NCBI GenBank assembly: GCA_003482455.1 | Contig: DMYW01000023.1 | Span: 1 to 31,178 of the forward strand | Origin: Rheinheimera sp. | GTDB taxonomy: Bacteria; Pseudomonadota; Gammaproteobacteria; Enterobacterales; Alteromonadaceae | Direction: 5' to 3' | DNA length: 31,178 nt | Shown here: positions 16,774 through 25,219 of the stretch, piece after piece | Position numbering within the stretch: the stretch's first letter is position 1 | Layout: every line of letters begins with the position of its first letter | Translations under genes and position numbers: made by a program | The notes under the pieces: generated by a model | Seen by the model: only the letters and a program-made list of their open reading frames with translations | Databases searched by the model: none | Told to the model about the DNA's origin: nothing

Positions 16774-17040
16774 TTATTCTTCGTGCACGTTGTATTTCTG
16801 ATCGAGCTGATTCATTTTGTAGACGTATACAAAAATCAGCAGCACGAAGGCATAAATCGAGCCTTGCTGGGCAAAAAAGAAGCCGAGCTTAAAGCCGAAT
16901 AAATGGATTTGGTTTAACACGTCAACAAATAGGATGCCGGCCCCAAAAGACACGGCAAACCAAATTGCTAACAGTTTGAGCATCAAGCTTAAGTTCTCGC
17001 GCCAATAGGCATTGGCTTGATCTGAGCTTTGAAACGCCAT
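16774..17040 (-). CDS. DUF4212 sodium:solute symporter small subunit
   Basis: A small inner-membrane protein with two helices (about 24-45 and 55-80), the usual partner of the SSS symporter encoded just downstream. ATG 17040 gives 88 aa, with GGAG 6 nt upstream and the family N-terminus MAFQSSDQANAYWRENL. An in-frame start at 17085 adds a Asn/Asp/Glu-rich stretch and is not favoured. Conserved features are YWRENL, FGAGILF and the FFAQQGSI loop before helix 2. It is the first gene of the two-gene transport operon. Expression is probably driven from the 220-bp region shared with crbS. Confidence 0.93.
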   Translation of the reverse strand: MAFQSSDQANAYWRENLSLMLKLLAIWFAVSFGAGILFVDVLNQIHLFGFKLGFFFAQQGSIYAFVLLIFVYVYKMNQLDQKYNVHEE

Positions 17041-17090
17041 CGCTGTCTCCTCGTCGTTATTGTCGTTATGTTGTGTTTTATGCACCCTGC

Positions 17091-17115
17091 GTGCTTACAA
17101 AAGCACTTGCTTACA
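17091..17115. repeat. Hairpin plus direct repeat in the symporter/crbS control region
   Basis: GTGCTT, loop ACAA, AAGCAC form an inverted repeat at 17091-17106. The octamer TGCTTACA occurs at 17092-17099 and again at 17108-17115, a 16-bp phase. It lies 50-75 nt upstream of the DUF4212 start. It may be a regulator site or an mRNA leader stem. Confidence 0.4.
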
Positions 17116-17146
17116 CAATAGCCAGTTTGCGCTTCCCGACCAGCCC

Positions 17147-17156
17147 GACTTTAGTC
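17147..17156. promoter_or_regulatory. Candidate CrbR operator between the symporter and crbS
   Basis: GACTTTAGTC, a dyad with GAC and GTC arms (CGAC/GTCG when extended by one base). The acs/porin intergenic region has GACATTAGTC, differing by one base in the spacer. The site is 107 bp upstream of the DUF4212 start and 105 bp upstream of crbS, about midway. That CrbR binds here is inference. Confidence 0.45.
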
Positions 17157-17260
17157 GAAGTGCCCGTTGTATAAGTGTTTTTTAAAAGCGTACGGATTGA
17201 CAGCCTGTAGTACTTTTGTCGAGACTGACCCAAGGCAATTCAACAAAAAAGGCTTCAATT

Positions 17261-20200
17261 GTGACCACTTGGTGGATTTTAATGCTCGCGGTGTTGTACG
17301 TCGGCACCTTGTTCGCGTTAGCCAATTGGGCTGAGCGTCGCGGTGGTTTTCGACCAAAGTCGCAGACCCTAATCTATAGTTTGGCGTTAACGGTTTATTG
17401 CACCTCGTGGACCTACTATGGTGCTGTTGGCTCAGCGGTCAGTTCTGGCCTTGATTATGTGCCTATCTATCTTGGTCCCATCTTGTTGTATCTCTTTGGT
17501 TTTGGACTATTGAAAAAACTGCTGGCCGTGTCGCGTCAGCACAACGTGACGTCTCTGACTGACTTTATCAGTGCGCGTTATGGCAAACGACATGGCATCG
17601 CTGCCTTGACTGCGTTTGTTTGCCTGATTGTGGTGGTGCCTTATGTTGCGCTGCAATTAAAGGCAGTGGCTAATGCCTACAGTGTGTTGGTGCCAACTGA
17701 GTCCGAACCGCAGCAATGGTATCAAGACACGGCGCTTTGGAGTGCGGTGGCTATGGCGACCTTTGCCATGTTGTTTGGAAGTCGCAAGATTTCGCTGACT
17801 GAACACAACCGTGGCGTGTTAACTACTGTTGCCTTTGAATCTGTGATCAAGCTTGTGGCTTTGGTGGCGCTGGCATTTGCCGTGGTGTGGAGTCTGCAAG
17901 GCCCACACGAATCTCTATTTGCGCAGTTTTGGCAACACCAACAAACGCTGTCCGGCGGAGCACCGACTGTCAGTTTCTTCACTAAAACCTTGCTGGGAGC
18001 AACCGCGATTTTTCTGTTGCCTCGACAGTTTCATGTGACCTTTGTGGAGAACCAGCAGCCGTCACAGCTCAACACGGCGCGATTTTTTTTAGTCGGTTAT
18101 TTGCTCGCGGTGACCGTGGTGGTTCCTCCTATCGCCATGGCTGGCTTGCAAATTTTTCCATCACAGTTGCATCTCGCAGATAGTTTTGTGTTGCAGATCC
18201 CTGTGGCGATGAACTGGGACTTCCTAACGAGCTTGGTATTTATTGGCGGCTTTTCAGCGGCGACTTCGATGATTATTATCGCGACCCTCGCGCTTGGCAC
18301 CATGATTTCCAATGACGTGGTGATGCCAGCCATTTTGCGGCGCAGTCAAACGCATGGATTTGGTCATGACTACAGCCAGCTAATTTTACGCGTACGACGC
18401 TTAATGATTTTGCTGGTGATGGTGTTGTCATATGGCTTTTATAGTTTGTTTGCTAGGCACTATGTGCTGGCGGAAACAGGCTTATTGGCATTTTCCTTGG
18501 TGATCCAATTAGCACCGGCAGTGATCGGCGGCTTGTACTGGCGTAAAGGACATGCGTATGGCGTCTATGCAGGGGTCAGTGTCGGTGTGTTGTTGTGGTT
18601 CTACTGCTTGATGTTACCGCAGCTGGTGCATGCGCAGGTGGTCAATAATCAGATCCTTACATCAGGACTGTTTGCGCAAGCATGGCTAAAACCGACAGCC
18701 TTGTTCGGCAATTCCTTAGATCCGCTGTCTCAAGGTGTGATGTTTTCCTTGTGCGCCAATATGTTGGCCTATATCACTGTGTCTTTGTTGACCAAAGCGC
18801 AACTGCAAGATCGCTTGCAAGCAGTGGCTTTTGTGCGGCCGTTGCAGCCATTGCCTGACGATCAACGTTCTTTAGTACGAAACAACGCCAGCAATGCCGA
18901 TTTAATGACGCTGCTTGAGCGTTTTGTCGGGACCCAACGCGCAGCCGAGTCGCTGGCAGAATACGCGCAGCGCTTTGACCGACCAGCACCGTCGTTGTCG
19001 CCACAATTGTCGTTTGTCCGTCACGTCGAACGTGAGCTGGCAGGGGTCATCGGCTCATCGTCTGCATCCGGTATTGTCAAAGCCGTGCTTGATGGTCGCG
19101 AATTAGCCTTTGAAGATGTGGTCACTTTGTTTGATGACACGCGCCAAGCTATTCAATTCTCTAGGAAAATTCTTTTTTCTACGTTGGAAAACTTATCGCA
19201 AGGCGTCTCGGTCGTGGATCGCGATTTACAGTTAGTGGCGTGGAACAAGCAATATTTGAATATGTTCGACTATCCTGAGGGCCTAATCCGTGTTGGTCGA
19301 CCGATCGCTGACATAGTGCGGTTCAATGCCGAGCGCGGGTTATGTGGCCCAGGCTCACCGGACGAGCATGTGGCAAAGCGATTGACTCACATGCGAAACG
19401 CTACGGCGCACGTGTTTCAGCGTGTGCGACCCGATGGCCGAGTGATCGAGATTTGCGGCAATCCTATTCCGGGTGGTGGCTTCGTCACCAGCTTCACTGA
19501 TATCACTGACCATGTTATGGCTTTGCAAGAGCTGGCTTCGGCAAAAATTTTTCTTGAACAACGGGTGCAAGAACGGACGGCGCAAATTAGCCAGATCAAC
19601 GATGAGTTACGAGCCGAGAACGCACTGCGAGCGGCCACTGAGTTGCAATTGTTACAAGCCAAAGCCGAAGCGGAAGCAGCGAACGCGTCAAAGACTCGTT
19701 TTCTGGCACTAACCAGCCACGATATCTTGCAGCCGCTTAATGCCGCACGTTTGTTTGCGGCGTCGCTGCACGGTCAAGTTCAAGCTGATGGGCAGCGCAT
19801 GCTGTCGCAGCTTGAGAACTCGCTGAAAGCTACCGAAGATTTGATGTCGACCTTATTGGACATTGCAAGGTTGGATGAGGGCAAGTTAGATCTGCAGCAA
19901 GGACCGGTCGATTTACGTGCTCTGTTGAATCAGTTAAGTGATGAAATGCAATTGTTGGCCAAGCAAAAAGAGCTGCAGTTACGCGTGCACTGCGGGCCAT
20001 ATTGGGTGCTCAGCCACTCGACCTATTTGCGGCGAATTTTGCAAAACCTACTGAGTAACGCCATCAAGTACACCAACACCGGGAAAGTGATTGTCGGGTG
20101 CAGGCGGCATGGAAAACACTTGTGGGTTGAAGTGTGGGATAGCGGCCCAGGCTTGCAAGAGGTCGAACTGCCGCTAATTTTCCAAGACTTTTACCGCGTA

Positions 20201-20782
20201 CAACAAACCGCGCGCGGTCAATCAGGTGTCGGTTTAGGGCTTGGTGTGGTGCAGCGGATGGCGCGCGCTTTGGGACATTCACTTGACGTGCGCTCGCAAG
20301 TCGGCAAGGGCAGTTGCTTTCGGATCCAACTCGCAGTCACTGAGCCGCCATCGGCACAGCTGATTGAAATCGAAAGTGTGGCCGGTATCAATAGGTTACC
20401 TAGCGCGCAGCGGATCTTGTGCGTGGACGATGATGCAACGAATCTAGCGGCATTAAGTACCCTGTTGCAACAATGGCAAGAAGGGGACGTGATGGCGTTG
20501 ACGGATGTTCAACAAGTGCTGGCGCTGACGCAAGCGCCGGATATTGCCATTATTGACTATCAGTTGAATCAAAACCTTGACGGTTTGCAGTTGTGGCAGC
20601 AACTTCGCCAGCGTTTTCCGCATCTGGTCGGTGTGTTAGTTTCGGCGGCTCCTGAGCCGACGTTGCCGCGCCAAGCTACTGAACTTGATATGGTATTCCT
20701 CCCAAAACCAATAAAACCTGCCGCCTTGCGTGCAGTGTTGAAATCATTCAAACTTCGACCATTAAAAGAGCCAAGGAATTAA
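17261..20782 (+). CDS. crbS: Hybrid sensor histidine kinase with SLC5 transporter domain (CrbS)
   Basis: The sensor kinase of the acetate switch, which with CrbR activates acs. GTG 17261 is chosen (1173 aa) for its AAGG site 8 nt upstream and because helix 1 then starts at the N-terminus; TTG 17216 is the longest option. Domains in order: an SLC5/SSS-like 13-helix membrane domain (1 to about 525), a STAC-like linker (about 545-640), PAS (about 650-770), a coiled coil, and HisKA with H820 in SHDILQPL. The HATPase has the N box at N933 (LLSNAIKYT) and WDSGPGL. The C-terminal receiver has phospho-acceptor D1099 in IIDYQL and PKP. It is divergent from the symporter operon and runs into the AI-2E gene with a 1-nt gap. 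The symbol rests on architecture and context. Confidence 0.9.
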   Translation: MTTWWILMLAVLYVGTLFALANWAERRGGFRPKSQTLIYSLALTVYCTSWTYYGAVGSAVSSGLDYVPIYLGPILLYLFGFGLLKKLLAVSRQHNVTSLTDFISARYGKRHGIAALTAFVCLIVVVPYVALQLKAVANAYSVLVPTESEPQQWYQDTALWSAVAMATFAMLFGSRKISLTEHNRGVLTTVAFESVIKLVALVALAFAVVWSLQGPHESLFAQFWQHQQTLSGGAPTVSFFTKTLLGATAIFLLPRQFHVTFVENQQPSQLNTARFFLVGYLLAVTVVVPPIAMAGLQIFPSQLHLADSFVLQIPVAMNWDFLTSLVFIGGFSAATSMIIIATLALGTMISNDVVMPAILRRSQTHGFGHDYSQLILRVRRLMILLVMVLSYGFYSLFARHYVLAETGLLAFSLVIQLAPAVIGGLYWRKGHAYGVYAGVSVGVLLWFYCLMLPQLVHAQVVNNQILTSGLFAQAWLKPTALFGNSLDPLSQGVMFSLCANMLAYITVSLLTKAQLQDRLQAVAFVRPLQPLPDDQRSLVRNNASNADLMTLLERFVGTQRAAESLAEYAQRFDRPAPSLSPQLSFVRHVERELAGVIGSSSASGIVKAVLDGRELAFEDVVTLFDDTRQAIQFSRKILFSTLENLSQGVSVVDRDLQLVAWNKQYLNMFDYPEGLIRVGRPIADIVRFNAERGLCGPGSPDEHVAKRLTHMRNATAHVFQRVRPDGRVIEICGNPIPGGGFVTSFTDITDHVMALQELASAKIFLEQRVQERTAQISQINDELRAENALRAATELQLLQAKAEAEAANASKTRFLALTSHDILQPLNAARLFAASLHGQVQADGQRMLSQLENSLKATEDLMSTLLDIARLDEGKLDLQQGPVDLRALLNQLSDEMQLLAKQKELQLRVHCGPYWVLSHSTYLRRILQNLLSNAIKYTNTGKVIVGCRRHGKHLWVEVWDSGPGLQEVELPLIFQDFYRVQQTARGQSGVGLGLGVVQRMARALGHSLDVRSQVGKGSCFRIQLAVTEPPSAQLIEIESVAGINRLPSAQRILCVDDDATNLAALSTLLQQWQEGDVMALTDVQQVLALTQAPDIAIIDYQLNQNLDGLQLWQQLRQRFPHLVGVLVSAAPEPTLPRQATELDMVFLPKPIKPAALRAVLKSFKLRPLKEPRN

Positions 20783-20783
20783 C

Positions 20784-21902
20784 ATGCGAGAGCAAATGGA
20801 ACACCGATTTTTTATCGGTATGTTGGCGTTAGTCACGATTGGTTTCGGGTCATTAATGCAACCTTTTTGGACGGCAATTTTTTGGGCCTGCGCTTTTACT
20901 GTCATTTTCTATCCGCTGCAGCAGCTGTTTTTGCGCAAAGTATCGGCACATCGCGGCTACATGGCGCTATTGACCATCCTGACGATGATTTTGATGGTGT
21001 TAGTGCCGCTGTTAGTATTAGGCTCATCGCTTGCTCATGACGGGGTTGCGTTCTATGCGCGCGTGCAATCAGGCGAAGTTGACCCAGCCAAATGGGTTGA
21101 TGCGGTCAAAGGCGCGTTTCCAAATGCCATCAGTGCATTACAAGAACTCGGCATTGATACTGACAATCTAAAAACCAAACTTAGCGAATTAGCAATGGCT
21201 GCCAGTAAGGTGCTGGCAACCGAGATGCTATCGGTCGGGCAAAATGCCGCTGGGCTATTTCTCAACATTACGTTGATGTTGTATCTATGTTTTTTCCTGC
21301 TAAAAGATGGCCCTCAGCTAGTAGATATCCTGATCCGGGCATTGCCGCTTGGCGATGAACGTGAACGTCATCTGCTGGACAAATTTGCCGAAGTAACACG
21401 TGCGACGGTCAAAGGCAATCTGGTGGTTGCCGTGGTGCAAGGCACTTTAGGCGGGCTGATTTTTTGGTTTTTGGCGATCCCCGCACCTTTGTTGTGGGGT
21501 GTGTTGATGACACTGTTGAGTCTGTTACCTGCAGTAGGCGCAGCACTGGTTTGGTTGCCTGTATCACTGTATCTGTATGCGACTGGTCAGGTGGTGCAGG
21601 CCACGATTCTTGCCGTGTACGGCGCTGTAGTGATTGGCCTCGCTGACAATATCTTACGACCTATTTTGGTTGGACGAGATACCAAACTGCCTGATTACCT
21701 AGTGCTATTTTCGACGTTAGGGGGCATCAGCGTATTTGGCATGCATGGGTTTGTGTTAGGTCCACTGGTCGCCGCGTTGTTCTTAGCCTTTTGGCAGATC
21801 TTCACCACTGAATTCTATGAGCATGGCCAACAGCCAGTCGAACCAACTGCTGGATCCATCACAGACTCTACCGCTGGGTCCACGCCGTCAGTGAGCGACT
21901 AG
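20784..21902 (+). CDS. AI-2E family transporter (PerM/TqsA-like)
   Basis: An inner-membrane permease of the AI-2E exporter superfamily, 372 aa. Two or three helices at the N-terminus are followed by a periplasmic amphipathic stretch (about 95-150) and then five helices. Family motifs include FLLKDGP, VVAVVQGTLGGLIFW, LLPAVGAALVW and ADNILRPILVG near residue 290. Members export diverse solutes or act in Na+/H+ exchange, so autoinducer transport should not be assumed. It begins 1 nt after the crbS stop, with AAGGAA inside the crbS end, so it is co-transcribed with the kinase. Its 3' end overlaps the convergent M48 gene by 15 nt, with no room for a terminator. The acidic, Thr/Ser-rich tail after residue 350 is poorly conserved. 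Confidence 0.88.
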   Translation: MREQMEHRFFIGMLALVTIGFGSLMQPFWTAIFWACAFTVIFYPLQQLFLRKVSAHRGYMALLTILTMILMVLVPLLVLGSSLAHDGVAFYARVQSGEVDPAKWVDAVKGAFPNAISALQELGIDTDNLKTKLSELAMAASKVLATEMLSVGQNAAGLFLNITLMLYLCFFLLKDGPQLVDILIRALPLGDERERHLLDKFAEVTRATVKGNLVVAVVQGTLGGLIFWFLAIPAPLLWGVLMTLLSLLPAVGAALVWLPVSLYLYATGQVVQATILAVYGAVVIGLADNILRPILVGRDTKLPDYLVLFSTLGGISVFGMHGFVLGPLVAALFLAFWQIFTTEFYEHGQQPVEPTAGSITDSTAGSTPSVSD

Positions 21903-22766
21903 GTGTTGCGTAAAACGCTGCTCTGCCACAACGTAATGCCGATCGGTAGGCAGTTGTGGCAAGGTTAGCTGCAATGCACTGAGTCGGTCGAATGGTGTTG
22001 GATGGGTCGACAACAAGAGTTGCAAGCTACCGCTGTGGTTGTCTATCGCATCTAATCGTTGCATCACAGCGGCCAATGCGTATGGGTCATATCCAGCTCG
22101 AGCGGTCAATCGTACCGCCAGTGCATCGGCCTGCAGTTCATCATCACGGCTTAACCCTTTGGTATAAAGCGAGTGGCCGATCCCGAATACGCTCTGTGCA
22201 ATTCGTTGGTTTTGCAGGGCCTGTCTAGACGTGGCTTCACCTGTTGCTGCTTTATATTCAGCAGCGACGCTGCCGATGGTTTGTAAAATTTCTAGCTTGT
22301 TTTGCCGCTCCATTTCAACCAGTTGATGACGCTGGTCGATGTGAATGATTTCATGAGAAAGCACAGCGGCAAGTTCTGCTTCGGATTGCAGCAGCGAGAG
22401 GAGGCCTGATGTGACAAACACATAGCCACCAGGCACCGCAAATGCGTTGATATCTGGAGTATCAAGCACGGCAAACGTCCAGGGGAGATCTGGTCGATTC
22501 GAATAGTTGGCGAGGTAGCGGCCAACCTGATTGATATAGTGCTGCCACTCGGAACTTTCATGCAGTTTGCTTGCACCGAGCAACATGGCTGCTAGTTGAT
22601 CCCCCAACAATAATTCCTCGGCCTGATTGGTCGTGGCTGACTTGGCTATATTTGTTGACAGATCAGCGATTTTCCCGACGTTAATGCCATTCACCGACAT
22701 GCCGCAACTGGTCAGGTTTAACACGCACGCTGCAAGTAGGTTATGACAAAGCAGGCGGCGGATCAT
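21888..22766 (-). CDS. M48-family zinc metalloprotease, lipoprotein
   Basis: An envelope metalloprotease of the BepA/LoiP type, 292 aa. The signal ends in a lipobox LTSC with the lipidated cysteine at C21, followed by Gly, which by itself favours outer-membrane sorting. The zinc site is HEIIH (H138, H142, catalytic E139), with the third ligand E210 in DELQAD and D214. Such proteases degrade or mature misassembled outer-membrane proteins. It is the last gene of a three-gene minus-strand operon (cyclase, SH3 protein, protease), overlapping the SH3 gene by 4 nt (ATGA). Its 3' end overlaps the AI-2E gene on the other strand. No TPR domain is present, so it is shorter than BepA. Confidence 0.92.
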   Translation of the reverse strand: MIRRLLCHNLLAACVLNLTSCGMSVNGINVGKIADLSTNIAKSATTNQAEELLLGDQLAAMLLGASKLHESSEWQHYINQVGRYLANYSNRPDLPWTFAVLDTPDINAFAVPGGYVFVTSGLLSLLQSEAELAAVLSHEIIHIDQRHQLVEMERQNKLEILQTIGSVAAEYKAATGEATSRQALQNQRIAQSVFGIGHSLYTKGLSRDDELQADALAVRLTARAGYDPYALAAVMQRLDAIDNHSGSLQLLLSTHPTPFDRLSALQLTLPQLPTDRHYVVAEQRFTQHLVAH

Positions 22767-23305
22767 GGTTTATGCTCCAACTTAATATCAGGGTTAGCCT
22801 GCAGTGCGACCGATTGGCCGAAGTTGCCGAGGTCGCTGGCAGAAAGCTCGAATTTTTGCATTGTCACTAAGGCGGCAAAATCGCCTGTTGAAGACTCGAT
22901 GTCGCCGCGATTAAGGCCTCTGACACCTGTGGTGCTGGTCACTTGTTGCGATGACTTAAATACACTGTTGCTGCGTGGCAGGTTTAAAGGTGTGACTGCG
23001 GTTTTTGTTGGTTGGGTGAAGCGCACAAAAAACAGCGGTAACCAGCCCTGCAGCTTGGTTTCGTCAGAGGTCTGCACTTGATACCAGCCTCCCTGTCGAG
23101 CGTTAATAGTGATGGACTGCTGCGCTTGCAGGGACGTGATGTTGTCTGCTTGCATCATAGGTTGTTGTTTTAGTGGGGTTGTTTGTGTCACCTGGGCGCT
23201 TGTCGTGGTGGCGTGACTCTGCACAACAACACCACACAGCATGACTATGATGCCGGAACAAATTGCTCGCCAGACCAAGTGCTTAGAACGTGCTTGTGTT
23301 GCCAT
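22763..23305 (-). CDS. Exported SH3-like domain protein
   Basis: A 180-aa periplasmic or envelope-anchored protein. Residues 1-12 are basic, and a hydrophobic segment at about 13-31 ends near QSHA, a signal peptide or anchor. A bacterial SH3-like fold spans about 47-96 (SITINARQGGWYQVQT, LQGWLPLFFVRF). The C-terminal part has a GVRGLNRGDIE motif and a helical segment (FAALVTMQKFELSASDLGNFG). SH3-like domains often bind peptidoglycan or proteins in the envelope. The start has GGGGA 5 nt upstream and lies 23 nt inside the cyclase gene; the stop overlaps the M48 start. This tight coupling suggests a joint function with the cyclase sensor and the protease. The exact role is unknown. Confidence 0.8.
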   Translation of the reverse strand: MATQARSKHLVWRAICSGIIVMLCGVVVQSHATTTSAQVTQTTPLKQQPMMQADNITSLQAQQSITINARQGGWYQVQTSDETKLQGWLPLFFVRFTQPTKTAVTPLNLPRSNSVFKSSQQVTSTTGVRGLNRGDIESSTGDFAALVTMQKFELSASDLGNFGQSVALQANPDIKLEHKP

Positions 23306-25151
23306 GGCATTCCCCTATTTGGATTAATTGAATAGCTTGACTCCGACCTTTGACGTGCACTTCACCGACCGGCTGACTTGGCCACTGTTGCCGGCAGGCG
23401 GCTAGCGTTTGTGATGAACAGACAATACGACCGTAGTCTTTGCTGACGCCTTCTAAGCGACTTGCTACATTCACGGTATCGCCAATGGCTGTATATTCTT
23501 GGCGTTGCGCAGTTCCCAACAAGCCAACCACTGCATCCCCTGTGTGAATGCCTATGCCAATCTCTAACGATTGTAATTCAGCGGGCAAGGTTTGCCGAAA
23601 ATCGAGCAAATTTTGCTCCAGTGCCAGCGCCGCCGCTATGGCTAAATCGGCTTGATTTGCTTGTGTCACTGGTGCGCCCCAAAACACCATAATGGCGTCG
23701 CCGATAAATTTATCGAGTGTCGCTTGGTGCTCGAACAAGGTATGCACTTGCAGAGCCAAATAGCGATTCAGTAGCTGCATGACTTGTTCTGGGTTGAGCG
23801 TTTCACTAATCCCAGTAAAGCCGCGAATGTCAGTAAACAACACGGTGATTTGGCATTTTTTGGTTGCGACCACCGTATCATCGTGTACCAACTCTTTAAT
23901 GACCCGCGTATCGACAAACCGACTGAATAACTGATGAGTATGTTGCCTGACTCTGTGCTCAGCCAATGCAGCAAAGGTATTGAGTAACGCATAAGTCAGC
24001 AGCATCAATCCAAGCACCACACCGTAAATTAGCAACCAATGCATCGACAACAGAGCAAATCCGAGTAGTGCTGTGGCCCCCAGCATCAAGACCAGCGTCC
24101 AACTGCTTTGTTGCAAAAACTGTTTTGAATCAGAACTGTTTGATAATTGGTGATACCAAAGCGCGATGGCGAGCAGCCAAATCGGCAACATCGAATATCG
24201 AGGCAGAGCTTGTAGGTACTGTTGTTGCAACAGATTATCTATCGCCGTCGCCAGTAATGTCATACCTGGGTGCTGCGGCGCGATAGGCGTATGTTTTAAG
24301 TCTGCCAACGCGGTCGCACTACTGCCGATCACTAAAATCTTATTGGCAAATAACTCTGCATATTCAGGTTTAGGTTGCAGTGCCATGGCCAATAGGTTCG
24401 AAAAAGCGATCCGTGGATAAGGGAATAGCTGCTGACTTGGGTAATTCAGGTAGATGGCGTCCACCTGCGGCAGCGAGGCGCCGCCGCCAATAGAAGCGAC
24501 TTGAGCTGGCAGCGATTTTAACCGGCTGGATCCTAACGTTTGATACAAGGGATAGCGTCTAAAAACGCCGTCAGTATCAGCGGATGCATTGATAGTTCCC
24601 AGCTGTTCGCCCACTAACTGCCAACCAAGCGGTAATACCAGCGACAGTGATTGCGGCGTTGGCATTGTCATAAAGAGTGTAGCGGGAAGCTCGGTCGTGC
24701 TGACGCTGTCCAGAGGATCGCTGCTGATCGACAGTGGCAGGAACACCTTGTTAAAACCTTGCAAAGATTCAAGATAATACGCGTCGTCGTTGGGGTGGGT
24801 TAGATCCTTGCCTGTTAGCATCACATCAAAAACGATAGCTTTTGGCTGCCACTGCGCCATGGCTTGTAGCACATAACCATAGGCGCTGCGGGGCCATGGC
24901 CAGCGGCCTAACTGGCCTTCCAGTGCTTGAATGGAACCGTCATCAATATCGACGAGAACAATGGGGGACGGAGAGTTTTCCATGCTGGCAGAAAGACGTA
25001 ACCACTGATCGATGCTCAAGTAATCGAGGCGCAGCCAATAGCTGGTGTTCCAGTACGTCAGCAGTGCAAAAGTTGCAACAAAGTACCACGTCAAAGTCCG
25101 GTGACGCTGGCGACGAAGAATCTGCTGAGTTCCCGTGACTTTCAATTGCAA
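23283..25151 (-). CDS. CHASE2-domain class III adenylate cyclase
   Basis: A membrane cyclase that makes cAMP in response to a periplasmic signal. It has 622 aa: TM1 at about 20-38, a large periplasmic CHASE2 domain (about 45-330), three close helices (about 340-415), and a class III catalytic domain (about 435-600). The catalytic residues are complete: metal ligands D441 (FTDIRGFT) and D485, the adenine-specifying pair K481 (KFIGD) and D558 (GDTVN), and transition-state N561 and R565 (NVASR). The Lys/Asp pair indicates ATP, not GTP. Translation seems to start at TTG 25151, with GGAAG about 9 nt upstream; no ATG precedes the first helix. It heads the operon with the SH3 and M48 genes and is divergent from the HD-GYP gene. 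Confidence 0.93.
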   Translation of the reverse strand: MQLKVTGTQQILRRQRHRTLTWYFVATFALLTYWNTSYWLRLDYLSIDQWLRLSASMENSPSPIVLVDIDDGSIQALEGQLGRWPWPRSAYGYVLQAMAQWQPKAIVFDVMLTGKDLTHPNDDAYYLESLQGFNKVFLPLSISSDPLDSVSTTELPATLFMTMPTPQSLSLVLPLGWQLVGEQLGTINASADTDGVFRRYPLYQTLGSSRLKSLPAQVASIGGGASLPQVDAIYLNYPSQQLFPYPRIAFSNLLAMALQPKPEYAELFANKILVIGSSATALADLKHTPIAPQHPGMTLLATAIDNLLQQQYLQALPRYSMLPIWLLAIALWYHQLSNSSDSKQFLQQSSWTLVLMLGATALLGFALLSMHWLLIYGVVLGLMLLTYALLNTFAALAEHRVRQHTHQLFSRFVDTRVIKELVHDDTVVATKKCQITVLFTDIRGFTGISETLNPEQVMQLLNRYLALQVHTLFEHQATLDKFIGDAIMVFWGAPVTQANQADLAIAAALALEQNLLDFRQTLPAELQSLEIGIGIHTGDAVVGLLGTAQRQEYTAIGDTVNVASRLEGVSKDYGRIVCSSQTLAACRQQWPSQPVGEVHVKGRSQAIQLIQIGECHGNTSTF

Positions 25152-25219
25152 AAGGTCAGCTTCCAGATTAAAACCTATGAAGGCGCTGAATGAATTTTAG
25201 CCAAAGCTAAGGTCCTTGC

